From Vibrio owensii CAIM 1854 = LMG 25443 (GTDB taxonomy: Bacteria; Pseudomonadota; Gammaproteobacteria; Enterobacterales; Vibrionaceae), in contig NZ_JPRD01000015.1 in NCBI RefSeq assembly GCF_000817815.1, forward strand, positions 1 through 64,000: 64,000 nt of DNA, written 5' to 3'. The translations under genes were made by a program, and so were the position numbers. Below, piece after piece: positions 49,704-59,061 of this stretch (position 1 is the stretch's first letter; each line of letters opens with the position of its first letter). The notes under the pieces were generated by a model. It was not told where the DNA came from. It worked only from the letters and a program-made list of their open reading frames with translations, and ran no database searches.

Positions 49704-52241
49704 ATGGTTTCTAAACCAGAAAATGATCAATTACATCCTAATACCTCGAACAGTATTTCCTCTCGCATCAGAATGACGTGCCGAGTTGATGACGTAACCG
49801 CACTGGGTAAATCAATGAAAAACAGTATAAAAATTGCAGATAAACTGTATTCAGACTATCTGGACTCATTTGGCGAAACTGTGCCTAATCCAAACGGGAA
49901 GAAACCATTAAAATTGACAAAACAGCGTTTCGCTGGCCTTTATGGTTTTGATACGTGGAGAGATTTCAAAGTACTTATAGAATCTAACGAACCAGTCAGA
50001 ATTGCAGAGCATGTTGCAGCGTACGGTGCTGATATAAAACGTCACACTACACCTCATATCATCGAAATTTTCTTAAGTGAAAGGCAGGATGTAGAGAAAG
50101 TACTTTCGCTTCATGTAAAGCTAGGCAACCTAAGTGCTGATGTCGTAAAAAGATACACTGCTCAAGACAATGAAATTTCAAGTGCGGAGGCATTTGATGT
50201 CTTAATCGATTTGTTTACGGCTCATGAGCCTGCATTGAAATTTAATTTAAGGCTGAAGGATGCTCAGTTTATTGTTGCTCACTTGTGGGATAGAGCCAGC
50301 TTAAAGACCAGACTAGCTGTATTTCAAATACTGAGCATAGAACGAAAAGAGTTTCCTGAAGACAAACTTACAGGACTTTGGAAAGAAGTAAATACACTAC
50401 TTTCCGACCGCGGTGAACCCCCTCATTGGGGTAACTTTGCACATGCAAATAAAGAGGCTATCCGACGACTTACAGGAACTGCAGTGCAGAGGTCTTTAGT
50501 TACGATCGGAGAACTAAAGGCGTTATACGATGATAAGCCTAAGGTGAACGTAGAACTCGAGTTGCAGATGCTATCAAGCTCATCCTGGCAAAAGGGGCTA
50601 TTTGGACCTCAGGGGCAGCAAATCACACAAATTGATGCGTTGCTTTGGCTTTTTAAGGATAACGGTTTGCCAGAGGAGGACCAGGAAGTACTTCATTTCT
50701 TCGATAAACACTGCTGCTTACCTAATTTAAATGATAAGCCCGAATCATTTGCTGACCTTGAGTCCATTTTGACTTCAACTTCAGTGATTGCAGCACCTGT
50801 TTTGGCGACTTATTTGCTAAACACTCTTGGCCGTAGTGATTTTACTATCGAACGATTATTCGCGATATTTTTTTGTCTGAACAAGGCTTGTCATTACGAA
50901 TCACTGATAAACGATCTTCATTGCTTGGCTACAGTTAGCCAGTGCAATAGTGACGCCACAGCCCTTTTGAAAAGTGAATTGATCGCAGCAATTATCCTGA
51001 CCCGATGTGCGACCAACGTTCATAAAGCAACTCCTGAACAATTCGATATATACCTGGACACACTTGCAAGTATTATGAAGCAAGGTCACTATGCTTTAAT
51101 TCTGAACGAAAGTTCACGGTTTATTGAGTTAACTAGATTAGAGTCAGAGCCAACAGAATTCGAGTTTCTTTTTAAAGAGGCACTGGAAAAAATACCTGAC
51201 GAACAACTTAATACCTTAGCTATGCACGACCTCAATGCAATCTATGTCTTGTCAAAGAGAATGAATGTTCGCGCAGAACGATTGAGCTCCAAAGTTTCAG
51301 AAGACATGATCAATGCATCCACTATCTTCGATAATCCCGTAGCAATAGAAGTACTAGCAGTCAGAAGTGACGCGAGAAAGAATAAACTAGAAGAGATTTA
51401 TGGAGCAGTCGATGCCTTTGGTTATAACTCCAACACCAAATCTGTTCCTGGACAATTCCACCTTGGTTCTCATCGTGAGCCTCTGCAATCTCATCTATTT
51501 GATGCCTTAGCTTTATCAGGCCCCTCAGAGCGTGATCAGGTGAAGTCTAGAATTGCACTTACGGCTGAGCTTGCACCTTTACTTTGCGTCGAGAGACCTT
51601 CTTCTCAATTAGGAAATCATCGTGGTTCCCAATTGAACCGTATTAGCGAAGTAAAAGAATTGGAAGGTTACCCGGGTAACCTAATGAGCTTTTACGAAAA
51701 GCTTTCTCAATCAGTTGGTTCCAACCTTCTTTATTCAAAAGAGGTTCTGATCAAGCTCCACATTGAAGGCTACACTCCAGAAGATGTAATTCAATGTGGT
51801 CGAAGTTACTTCGTGTTACTTCGCAGCGGCGATATGACGATATTTGGGGAGGTGAATAACCAAGATAAGATCTTCGCATTATTAGATGAATTCCGCCCTA
51901 AAACTGTCACTAACGTAAGTGTTTATAGCATGGCGCTAAATACGATGATCAGAGATGATTATCCTCATGGTTCTTTGCTCGCAGAACACAAAGTAATATC
52001 TCTTCAACCTGACACAACGTGGGATAAAGAAGTACTTGAAGAGATTAGAGACACGTTTAAGAGGATCAACGTAGAACAATACTTTGGTAAGAACCCTTTG
52101 GGCGATATCGCGATTAGACTCGCGCCGATTTTTGACTGCTGCGGTGTGAGATTTAATCCAGATGGAACCGATTATGTAACCCAAAAGGCAGAGTATGACC
52201 ATCATTTCAATTCTAATCAACTTGAAATGACTGAGAACTAA
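49704..52241 (+). CDS. Large hypothetical protein (845 residues)
   Basis: A large soluble protein, mainly helical. The N-terminal region (SIKIADKLYSDYLDSFGE, FAGLYGFDTWRDFKVLI at about 36-95) resembles the N-terminus of the protein at 40455. The long middle region (about 110-560) is a series of helices with Leu-rich repeats of the HEAT/TPR kind, for example FDVLIDLFTAHEPALKF. The C-terminal 200 residues are mixed. No catalytic motif is seen. It may be a scaffold protein. It is preceded by weak ribosome signals and followed by a terminator, so it is probably a single gene. Confidence 0.7.
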   Translation: MVSKPENDQLHPNTSNSISSRIRMTCRVDDVTALGKSMKNSIKIADKLYSDYLDSFGETVPNPNGKKPLKLTKQRFAGLYGFDTWRDFKVLIESNEPVRIAEHVAAYGADIKRHTTPHIIEIFLSERQDVEKVLSLHVKLGNLSADVVKRYTAQDNEISSAEAFDVLIDLFTAHEPALKFNLRLKDAQFIVAHLWDRASLKTRLAVFQILSIERKEFPEDKLTGLWKEVNTLLSDRGEPPHWGNFAHANKEAIRRLTGTAVQRSLVTIGELKALYDDKPKVNVELELQMLSSSSWQKGLFGPQGQQITQIDALLWLFKDNGLPEEDQEVLHFFDKHCCLPNLNDKPESFADLESILTSTSVIAAPVLATYLLNTLGRSDFTIERLFAIFFCLNKACHYESLINDLHCLATVSQCNSDATALLKSELIAAIILTRCATNVHKATPEQFDIYLDTLASIMKQGHYALILNESSRFIELTRLESEPTEFEFLFKEALEKIPDEQLNTLAMHDLNAIYVLSKRMNVRAERLSSKVSEDMINASTIFDNPVAIEVLAVRSDARKNKLEEIYGAVDAFGYNSNTKSVPGQFHLGSHREPLQSHLFDALALSGPSERDQVKSRIALTAELAPLLCVERPSSQLGNHRGSQLNRISEVKELEGYPGNLMSFYEKLSQSVGSNLLYSKEVLIKLHIEGYTPEDVIQCGRSYFVLLRSGDMTIFGEVNNQDKIFALLDEFRPKTVTNVSVYSMALNTMIRDDYPHGSLLAEHKVISLQPDTTWDKEVLEEIRDTFKRINVEQYFGKNPLGDIAIRLAPIFDCCGVRFNPDGTDYVTQKAEYDHHFNSNQLEMTEN

Positions 52242-52297
52242 CGAACTGACTTATAAAGAGATGATTCATTAGCAATTTGCATGATCCTTGAACATAT

Positions 52298-52320
52298 AGG
52301 TACCGTTAAGGTACCTTTTT
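52298..52320 (+). terminator. Rho-independent terminator
   Basis: AGGTACC (52298-52304) and GGTACCT (52310-52316) form a perfect stem with a 5-base loop, followed by a T run. Two bases later the promoter hexamer of site 12 begins. Confidence 0.75.
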
Positions 52321-52321
52321 C

Positions 52322-52370
52322 TTGATCTCAATATAAGATTTTCACTTGGTGAAGCCTATTGCGTTATCAT
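52322..52370 (+). promoter_or_regulatory. YTGATC-N37 promoter, site 12
   Basis: TTGATCTCAATAT starts at 52322; 37 bases after the hexamer comes TATCAT (52365-52370). It drives 52449. Confidence 0.6.
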
Positions 52371-52448
52371 TCATGGCATATTGTGCGGCAAATAAATAAT
52401 TCGTAGGAAGTTGTGAGTGAATGCGCGACTTAGTGGAAGGTTAATGAA

Positions 52449-53459
52449 ATGCAAGAACGTTCTGTTTTCAAAAACATAGTGAAGATGACAAAGGATTCTG
52501 GCTATCAGTTAAAGTTCAAGCTAAAGGGCGCAGAGTACCAGCCATACGCGCCCTCTATTTCCGATGCAATATCGTTTAGAAATAAGTACTATATATCGGA
52601 AAACTATCGACCAAATCATTTGTACAAAAAGTTTTTTACACTTGATTGTCTTACTCCATCAAAACGCGTCGAAAAGTCAGGAAACACTACTCTTCGTTGG
52701 CAGGTACACTCGCGAGTATTAGAAACGTCAGAGTACAAACCAAAAGGCTTCAATGATCATGACCTAGCTGCAGATTTCGCAAGGCGGTGGATGGTGTCTT
52801 ACAACGCAATTGTTTCGATATACAATGCTTGGCGCGAAGAAAAATTCTTAGTTTGGATAGAGCAAGAAGCTAAAGAAGAAATTCCCCATATTGATACGAA
52901 CTTCGATAAAGAGTTGTGGAGAAACGCAGCGCATCAAGTGTTTGGTTTAAATGTCCCTGAATATTTTACCGAACAAGAAGAGCTTTCACCTATCTGGATA
53001 CCCGACTATCAACACAAGTTTACTTCAAAGGAAATGGGGTATGGGAAAGAAAGCCCGCGACCTAAATTTCGTTCTAAGAAAGTTGCAGAAGGCTTAACGG
53101 CTTCGATTAGAAAAGAACCTCGTACAAGATTAACAGGTGAAAAATATTACAACTACACCCCTGGTTTTTTCGTGACGGGAGCTCCTGGGTCGCGTCGTGG
53201 TCAATTCATTCGAATAACCCCTGAGCGCTGCTTTATGAAAGCATACATGGAGGCTGTGGATGCATATTCCGCATCAAAAAGTTTGAGCCCCAGCGAGTCA
53301 AGACGTCTTTTAGCAAAGTGTCCACCCAAGGAAATTTTTTATCTTGACTATAAGCGTTGGTACGATGCAGGTGATGATATCTCCATAGTAGATATTTTGG
53401 AAAAGTTAGAACTTAGCGACTTCAATCTTGAAAACTTGAAAGTATCCATTTCACCTTAG
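52449..53459 (+). CDS. AP2-like DNA-binding protein (paralog of 29346)
   Basis: A 336-residue protein with GGAAGG upstream. Residues about 12-45 (SGYQLKFKLKGAEYQPY, AISFRNKYY) and about 75-120 (RWQVHSRVLETSEYKP, FARRWMVSYNAIVSIYN) look like two AP2-type units. The second is followed by EEKFLVWIEQEAKEEIPH, like the region after the repeat in the protein at 29346. The C-terminal half is basic with a conserved-looking PRTRLTGEKYYNYTPGFFVTGAPGSRRGQFI segment, read here as parts of a beta-rich domain. DNA binding is likely; no nuclease motif is seen. Confidence 0.6.
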   Translation: MQERSVFKNIVKMTKDSGYQLKFKLKGAEYQPYAPSISDAISFRNKYYISENYRPNHLYKKFFTLDCLTPSKRVEKSGNTTLRWQVHSRVLETSEYKPKGFNDHDLAADFARRWMVSYNAIVSIYNAWREEKFLVWIEQEAKEEIPHIDTNFDKELWRNAAHQVFGLNVPEYFTEQEELSPIWIPDYQHKFTSKEMGYGKESPRPKFRSKKVAEGLTASIRKEPRTRLTGEKYYNYTPGFFVTGAPGSRRGQFIRITPERCFMKAYMEAVDAYSASKSLSPSESRRLLAKCPPKEIFYLDYKRWYDAGDDISIVDILEKLELSDFNLENLKVSISP

Positions 53460-53542
53460 TTTATGATCTTGGATTGTTTACTCTTGGTACAGTGCAAGTC
53501 ATGAGACATATGGAATATAAAGAAATTTTGGAGGGTTGATAT

Positions 53543-54055
53543 TTGGGAATTTTAGATGGTTGGTCATTTCTTGCTGTGATGATGTTACTTCGCCTTTGTT
53601 TTGTAAAACGATGGCGCGTTGCGTTCTCAGTAACGATTACTTTTTTTATGGCTGCAGTTCTGATTATGGGGATTGGAAATACATACGATCAGCGAAAATT
53701 CTATGGGCCTGAACGTGTGGCAAGGCTCGATGCAATATTTGCTTTTCCTAAAATGAGTTTAGGTAGTGCAGGTTCGCCTGCTGTGCTGCTAAGAGCCACT
53801 TTAGAAGAAGATGGTTCATATAGCTGTAAAGCTGTAACACCGGTTACCGATGGGTTTACGACCATGAGTCTTCAGGATAATGACAGTGGCGAATCAGAAG
53901 TGTTCTGCTGCCGGCATGACGTAAAGCAGGATGGATACCTAGCACCACTCAAAAAGGAAAATGGAAAGTTACATTTGCTTTGCGGAACATTCCCTTTCCA
54001 TAACGAGGTGACGATAGATGCGCCAGAGCAATTCAATGATTTCGACAGCCTTTAA
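53543..54055 (+). CDS. Small membrane-anchored protein
   Basis: A 170-residue protein starting at TTG 53543, supported by GGAGGG seven bases upstream. Hydrophobic segments near 5-20 and 30-48 anchor it; the remaining 120 residues are beta-rich and contain a Cys pair (VFCCRHD) and PKMSLGSAGSPAVLLRATLEE. The soluble part is probably periplasmic. No family recognised. Confidence 0.65.
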   Translation: MGILDGWSFLAVMMLLRLCFVKRWRVAFSVTITFFMAAVLIMGIGNTYDQRKFYGPERVARLDAIFAFPKMSLGSAGSPAVLLRATLEEDGSYSCKAVTPVTDGFTTMSLQDNDSGESEVFCCRHDVKQDGYLAPLKKENGKLHLLCGTFPFHNEVTIDAPEQFNDFDSL

Positions 54056-54089
54056 TAAATTTACCAATGCGTAGAAGCAGTTAACTTAT

Positions 54090-54112
54090 CATAGAGGCTT
54101 TCAGCCTCTATG
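54090..54112 (+). terminator. Strong hairpin, possible terminator
   Basis: CATAGAGGCT (54090-54099) and AGCCTCTATG (54103-54112) form a perfect 10-bp stem with a 3-base loop. No T run follows, so its terminator role is uncertain. Confidence 0.55.
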
Positions 54113-54145
54113 GTTACTGAACAATCGAGGTCGCCCAAATAAATA

Positions 54146-54157
54146 ATTGACGTCAAT
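54146..54157. promoter_or_regulatory. 12-bp perfect palindrome, possible operator
   Basis: ATTGACGTCAAT is fully self-complementary and lies about 80 bases before the secreted-protein gene, overlapping a possible -35 box TTGACG. A dimeric regulator could bind here. Confidence 0.4.
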
Positions 54158-54235
54158 GCTTGCCCGTACTTAATGTTTTATTTATGATCACGAGGAACCT
54201 CCCTATACCCAAATGACTTTTCCAAAGGCCCAACC

Positions 54236-56728
54236 ATGCGTAATACAAAGAGTATTGTTGCGTTGGCACTGGCTTCCTTGTACTCATGCAGCCTTTTTGC
54301 CGCTGTAGAAGGTGTCAATTATATTGACCCTTTAGGTATTCCGCATGATGCAGAGCTGGCAGTCAATGATAGTAACTTTCTAAACAATCAGGGTGATCTG
54401 ACCCTTTATATCAGTGCAGGTTTAGACCGCCGTATACGTTTGACCACATCTGTAAATGGTACAGCCCTAAAAACTGAAACAACTGACATTATCAACATTC
54501 AGGATAAGATCGAATACAAAGGAAATTCATTTTATGGTGTGATGTTGAATTCGCCAGTCTCTGGAGATGGTAACTACACGCTACTCATTGAAACGTTAAA
54601 CCTATCAGGTGAAGTGGTAACCTCAGAAAGCTTGTTCTATACACGTGATACTACCTTACCTAATGCTGGAACATTGAGCGCATCAGGTTACGGAGGTTAT
54701 ACAGGCCACACCTTCCAACCTTCAGGTACCTGGTTCTTTACTAACTATTTTTCGAATTTTATTCAAGCTAATGGAATCTCGGATTCAAGTGGTATTGATA
54801 AGGTAGAGATGCTGACATATACCATGTCACCAAAGACAATTTACAAATCAAGAGTTTTGGGCTATTCCGAAAGCACCCAGTCAGCACGATTTACTTTCAG
54901 TGAGGACTATGGTTTCTTACCAGCAAATGACAATGGTGAAACCATTCGAGGTGTAGCATTTCGTGTTACTGATAAAGCCGGAAACCAAGCACTTACAGAT
55001 GTGCAGAAAGTGATTTACGATACCTATAAAACTGGCGATTTGAAGCTGGTGGGTATATATGACCCTCAAAGTTCGTCAACGATCGCGGGTCAAAGGGGTT
55101 TCGTACCTTACAACTCGGGTATGACTGTCAAAACTAACCCTATCCAATTCATGTACAGAGTTAGTAACAATAATTACATATCAAATGTTTTGGGTGGCAT
55201 TGGATTTGTCGGTGCCGATAAAGTGATTACAACGGCAAACGATGGTTACACTTACGCAGTGTACAAAAGGCCGTACGGATACACCAATGGTAACTATGTA
55301 CGTTTCAACCAGCGTGCTACGTGGTCCGCTGGTGGTATATCGTATAATTTGATTTTGTCTGATTCAGCACCTAAAGCTCCTTCACGGAACGGTATGTTTG
55401 AGTACAACTACTCTGATAAAGGGTGGTCTTCAGCTAACCGTTGGGATATGAATATCAGTGAACTGCCAGTTCGAATTAAAGGCGTCCGACAGTTTGTAAG
55501 TCCGAGAACCTATCCACAAGTTTTCTCACATTCAGGTTATAGCTGTACGATTCCTGCTGGAGCTACGGTCTGTGAAATAGCATTTCCTGATACTAGTAAG
55601 TGGAATCTTGTAGATGGAGGTCATTATTACTTCCACGAAGGTAGTTCGATTACAAGTGCAGATGGGGCTCTATATGGTTCACCAATGTGGGCTAATGTCA
55701 CCTACAATGCTGCTCATGCTCCTGTTATAAATTCAACTTCATATAATTCAGAAACGAAAATCCTTACCGCGTCGATTACTCAGCCATCGGCTGGTTCGTG
55801 GTTTGACCATTTAAGGCTTGGAAATGTATGGCTTGAAGATTCATCCAAAGGAACATTGCTAACCACTTATGGCGATAAGTGTACCAGACAGACAACTGAG
55901 TATTCCTGTACCTTTGATTTAAGTGGCTTGAATGAAGGTTCATACTCATATGTTGTAAAAGCCCAAGAGCGTCATGGTTTGACAACTACAGGAACCGAAA
56001 CTCTAACCTATGTTAGTGACAGGACCGCCCCAATTATTAAATGGGGTTACAAAGATAGTTACACAGTGCCAGGTACTATTAACGACTTGCGTGATCTGAA
56101 ATTTGCTATCTCAGACCTTAGTGTCAAGAAGGTAGATGAACTTCGTATTACAGGTTCAACGTTCGATGTTAATTATCTTCTAGGTTACTCAAAACTAAGC
56201 TCGACAGAAACGGCGGGAGTGGTTAATGGAGTCGATGTCTATTCACTTGAACTTCCAAAGTTATTCCCAACAATGGAAGCAAATGAGCACTATAAAATCT
56301 CTTTAACAGCATCGGATGAGTACGGTAACACGACAATGTCAACTATTGACGTTGTGTTTATTCCAGAAAACTTAGTGCAGTTAGATGTTCAATCATACTT
56401 ACCCGTCGCGCAGAACTTATTGGACGCTGATGATGAACCCATTGCGAGGATTTACACTGAAAGCTCTCTAGTCTTAGAGGGTGCTCAGATGGCGACTGGA
56501 GTACAATTGGCGGAAATTACTGTCGATCCGAACGCTGGTGGCGCGTTAAACTTTCTCACTACGGATGGTGTAGTTACAATTAATCCTGGAGAGACCAAAG
56601 TGGTTTCTATTGACCTTGGCACTACTGGTGGTGCGTTAAATATTGATGTCTATCCGGCCAAGGGCGAGAAAGGGACAGCCAAGTTTATGTTCTCAATCCC
56701 ACAGTTATCATCGATGCACAACAAATAA
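54236..56728 (+). CDS. Large secreted Ig-like protein (DUF4165-like)
   Basis: An 830-residue protein with a signal peptide (about 1-22, ending FAA). The first 120 residues (GVNYIDPLGIPHDAEL, LYISAGLDRRIRLTTSVNGTA, YTLLIETLNLSGEVV) look like DUF4165 of integrative elements, and the rest consists of beta-rich Ig-like units of roughly 100-130 residues with Ser/Thr/Gly-rich strands (for example TRDTTLPNAGTLSASGYGG). Five cysteines are scattered in the middle. No C-terminal sorting or barrel signal is obvious. It is likely exported to the cell surface or periplasm, perhaps in contact with other cells. Confidence 0.65.
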   Translation: MRNTKSIVALALASLYSCSLFAAVEGVNYIDPLGIPHDAELAVNDSNFLNNQGDLTLYISAGLDRRIRLTTSVNGTALKTETTDIINIQDKIEYKGNSFYGVMLNSPVSGDGNYTLLIETLNLSGEVVTSESLFYTRDTTLPNAGTLSASGYGGYTGHTFQPSGTWFFTNYFSNFIQANGISDSSGIDKVEMLTYTMSPKTIYKSRVLGYSESTQSARFTFSEDYGFLPANDNGETIRGVAFRVTDKAGNQALTDVQKVIYDTYKTGDLKLVGIYDPQSSSTIAGQRGFVPYNSGMTVKTNPIQFMYRVSNNNYISNVLGGIGFVGADKVITTANDGYTYAVYKRPYGYTNGNYVRFNQRATWSAGGISYNLILSDSAPKAPSRNGMFEYNYSDKGWSSANRWDMNISELPVRIKGVRQFVSPRTYPQVFSHSGYSCTIPAGATVCEIAFPDTSKWNLVDGGHYYFHEGSSITSADGALYGSPMWANVTYNAAHAPVINSTSYNSETKILTASITQPSAGSWFDHLRLGNVWLEDSSKGTLLTTYGDKCTRQTTEYSCTFDLSGLNEGSYSYVVKAQERHGLTTTGTETLTYVSDRTAPIIKWGYKDSYTVPGTINDLRDLKFAISDLSVKKVDELRITGSTFDVNYLLGYSKLSSTETAGVVNGVDVYSLELPKLFPTMEANEHYKISLTASDEYGNTTMSTIDVVFIPENLVQLDVQSYLPVAQNLLDADDEPIARIYTESSLVLEGAQMATGVQLAEITVDPNAGGALNFLTTDGVVTINPGETKVVSIDLGTTGGALNIDVYPAKGEKGTAKFMFSIPQLSSMHNK

Positions 56729-56749
56729 ATGCTGATCTAACTACGACAT

Positions 56750-56776
56750 AAGGGTTCACTGCGGTGAGCCCTTTTT
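56750..56776 (+). terminator. Rho-independent terminator
   Basis: AAGGGTTCAC and GTGAGCCCTT pair with one wobble over 56750-56773, followed by T residues to 56777. It closes the secreted-protein gene. Confidence 0.8.
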
Positions 56777-56924
56777 TAACTGTCTGATAAATTTGAGTAT
56801 TTAGGGGGGATTGTGGGATTGATGATGACTAGCTAAAAAATTAATATTGATACAAATTTTCAATGATTGTCAGTAGCACGTTCGATGCAACAAATAAGAC
56901 AAAACAAATCTAAGAGGTAAGTTA

Positions 56925-57617
56925 ATGACTGAAAATAACGATAAGAAAAGCTTAGGCATGATCTTGCTGCTTTTTTTTAGGGGGATGTTCTTCAATACTT
57001 TGGTTTACATGTTTCTCAAAAAGGGTTGGAAGCAACACCTTGTTGGTTTTTTTGTTCTAGGGGGGGTAATCCTGACGGTTGGTATTGGGAGCTTTCTAGT
57101 TGCGACAAACATAATGGGTTGGGACTACCACAGTGACTTGTCACCGATGTATCGACACGCAGCTAATCTACTCATAGGTTTCATGAATTTAAGTAAATTG
57201 AGTTTCTTGCTCGGTGTTTTTATTGTCGGTTTGGTTGTGAATACAAGCTCTTCATACTGTGCAAAATATCAAAATAAACGGGAAGACAGGTTCGCAACTG
57301 CACTAGAACTAGAAATTAGTACATCAGCAGCACTGACGTTTGTTAATAATGCAATTAGCACAGTACTGGTAGCAATTTTCTGGACTGGTGTTATGTTGGT
57401 CATCTATAGCGAGTTCGTGGAAGCCATCGCTGGACTGAATGAAATCAAAGAATCAATGCTTTATTGTTTGTTGGGATACCTTGTACTAAATCTCATACTT
57501 AGTCATGGTTTGAGTGATGATATTCAGAAAGTAAGAAAACAATGGGAAAGAAGACCTGTCCGTGCCAAAGTCAGTTTACGAACACGTTGCAAAACTGCAC
57601 AGGAACAAAACAACTAG
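56925..57617 (+). CDS. Multi-pass membrane protein
   Basis: A 230-residue protein with AGAGG upstream. Four membrane segments are seen: MILLLFFRGMFFNTLVYMF near 11-29, GFFVLGGVILTVGIGSFLV, LLGVFIVGLVVNT region near 98-112, and AISTVLVAIFWTGVMLVIYS. The C-terminal tail is basic. It may be an integral inner-membrane protein of a transfer or conjugation locus, but no family is recognised. Confidence 0.75.
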   Translation: MTENNDKKSLGMILLLFFRGMFFNTLVYMFLKKGWKQHLVGFFVLGGVILTVGIGSFLVATNIMGWDYHSDLSPMYRHAANLLIGFMNLSKLSFLLGVFIVGLVVNTSSSYCAKYQNKREDRFATALELEISTSAALTFVNNAISTVLVAIFWTGVMLVIYSEFVEAIAGLNEIKESMLYCLLGYLVLNLILSHGLSDDIQKVRKQWERRPVRAKVSLRTRCKTAQEQNN

Positions 57618-57630
57618 TTACTACAAAAAC

Positions 57631-57664
57631 AATCTCAATGGCTTAAGTTAGAGTCATTGAGATT
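57631..57664. terminator. Stem between convergent genes
   Basis: AATCTCAATG (57631-57640) and CATTGAGATT (57655-57664) form a perfect 10-bp stem with a 14-base loop. A T run follows on the minus strand (TTTTTG), so it probably terminates the RES toxin transcript. Confidence 0.6.
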
Positions 57665-57687
57665 GATTTATACTAATCCCGGCAGCT

Positions 57688-58197
57688 CTATAGAAACATT
57701 CGATTGCTGAAAACTGGAGAGAAGGTTTCAAGAAGCTTCATTTCTCTGACAGCTTCTTTTTCGGGATTTAATACTACATTAGCGTAGATTGAACGTCTCA
57801 CTTCATTGACAGGTGAACGCACAAGATCAAGGTTGATAGTGCAGGAGGGCACAACAATACCATCATACTCATCGCTCAAAAGCTTCTCAGAACCAATAGC
57901 TTGCGTTTCAGGAATAAATGGATACTCATTCCACTGTGCTGGCAATTCTTCTGGACGAATTTCATATAGCCGTAATGGAGGGCAGTCGAACACCCCCATT
58001 ACAAACTTGCGATTAGCGGATTTTGGATTTTTGGCGTAATTTGTTGCTTCTAGCATAGCGTTCTGAACATTCGAGCTCATATACATAACGGGTGTATTGG
58101 CTTTGTTCCAACGGGCACCGCTAATGAAGCTACTACCTTTTTCGTAATCCTTCCAAGTGTTGAAATATGTCTTATGTAGTGTTCGGAATAAGATCAT
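57688..58197 (-). CDS. RES-domain toxin
   Basis: A 169-residue RES toxin. The conserved features are in order: GARWNKANTPVMYMSSN (Arg-Trp-Asn), NAMLEATNYAK (catalytic Glu), the PLRLYEI region and CTINLDLV with the Ser/Cys-type position near the end. RES toxins consume NAD+ by NAD glycohydrolase or phosphorylase activity and stop growth. The gene overlaps the antitoxin by four bases on the minus strand. All core residues are present, so it is probably active when the antitoxin is lost. Confidence 0.9.
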   Translation of the reverse strand: MILFRTLHKTYFNTWKDYEKGSSFISGARWNKANTPVMYMSSNVQNAMLEATNYAKNPKSANRKFVMGVFDCPPLRLYEIRPEELPAQWNEYPFIPETQAIGSEKLLSDEYDGIVVPSCTINLDLVRSPVNEVRRSIYANVVLNPEKEAVREMKLLETFSPVFSNRMFL

Positions 58198-58634
58198 GAA
58201 AAATCTCCATAGCGCATACGGTTCAGAATCTCACGTAACGCTTTTCGTCCATAGAGAGTAGCCATTAACTCAATTGGTGCACGACCATTTAGCGCTGGTA
58301 AGCCGTCACCAAGCCACTCACGTAGATCTTCTTCATCCTCCATGAAAACGTCCATCATTTCAGCCCAAAGCTCCGTTAAATCACTGATATCTTCACTTTG
58401 AACACGAGAAAGAAACTTACGTTGATAGAGTTTGCTCAAATTAGAGTTGTTTACCTCTATCGTATCCGCAACAACTACACGAGGGATGTGTCTCGCCACG
58501 GCCTTTAGAGTTTTACCGGTTATGCGAGGCTCGCGGATCATTGCCTGATTGAGTGCAGATGTAATGATCACATTTTCAGGATTAGAAATTCGAGATAGAA
58601 CAATATCATCAAGAGTCATAGTTGCATTACTCAT
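58194..58634 (-). CDS. Xre/MbcA/ParS-type antitoxin
   Basis: A 146-residue antitoxin from the ATG at 58634, chosen because GGAGG lies six bases upstream (a longer frame to 58727 lacks a site). The C-terminal MbcA/ParS toxin-binding domain ends with the typical EWLGDGLPALNGRAPIELMATLYG and REILNRMRYGDF. The N-terminal 60 residues form a DNA-binding helix region (HIPRVVVADTIEVNNSNLSKLYQ). It binds and neutralises the RES toxin encoded after it and probably represses the shared promoter at the palindrome 58659-58673. Confidence 0.9.
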   Translation of the reverse strand: MSNATMTLDDIVLSRISNPENVIITSALNQAMIREPRITGKTLKAVARHIPRVVVADTIEVNNSNLSKLYQRKFLSRVQSEDISDLTELWAEMMDVFMEDEEDLREWLGDGLPALNGRAPIELMATLYGRKALREILNRMRYGDFS

Positions 58635-58658
58635 AAAAACCTCCTTGGTCGTACTAGG

Positions 58659-58673
58659 TACTATAATATAGTA
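58659..58673. promoter_or_regulatory. Toxin-antitoxin operator with overlapping -10 box
   Basis: TACTATA-A-TATAGTA is a perfect 7-bp dyad about 25 bases before the antitoxin start. Read on the minus strand it contains TATTAT, a -10 box. Binding by the antitoxin would block the promoter. Confidence 0.7.
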
Positions 58674-58811
58674 ATTAAAAATACGCAAAGAAACAGTACT
58701 GAGGTTCCTGATCGGAGGGTTGCTCATTCGGAACTATAATCGCGTTGATATAGACTAAAGCTACCTAAGGCAATCACTGCCTCTGATTTGAAAATATTAA
58801 GGGTATATGCA

Positions 58812-59042
58812 ATGCGACTATCTATAACCGCTTTTGGTAAATCTCACAAAGCGCTTGTCATTACTGGGCCAAAAGAAAAGGTAAACCAGGCTGCAGAAAA
58901 AATAGACGGCCAGCGTCACCATTACAAAATGGATTACTCAGATTTTACCATTCACGAAAATGGTCATGCTGAGGCTGAGTTTGTTGTACATCGTAGTCAC
59001 CATAAGAAGGCTGCGAATTTCATCCGTGATCTCATCCGTTAA
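58812..59042 (+). CDS. Small hypothetical protein
   Basis: A 76-residue protein from ATG 58812, with AAGGG nine bases upstream; a TTG at 58788 is the alternative start. It has a mixed fold with several His residues (RHHYKMDYSDFTIHENGHAEAEFVVHRSHHKK), perhaps a metal site. Divergent from the toxin-antitoxin pair. No family recognised. Confidence 0.6.
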   Translation: MRLSITAFGKSHKALVITGPKEKVNQAAEKIDGQRHHYKMDYSDFTIHENGHAEAEFVVHRSHHKKAANFIRDLIR

Positions 59043-59061
59043 AACACTAGTGAATACAGAA

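Noticed and set aside
56732..56744. CTGATCTAACTAC after the secreted-protein gene
   Set aside because: The motif part matches, but it overlaps the terminator and the sequence at 37 bases is TTTAAC; no nearby gene start.
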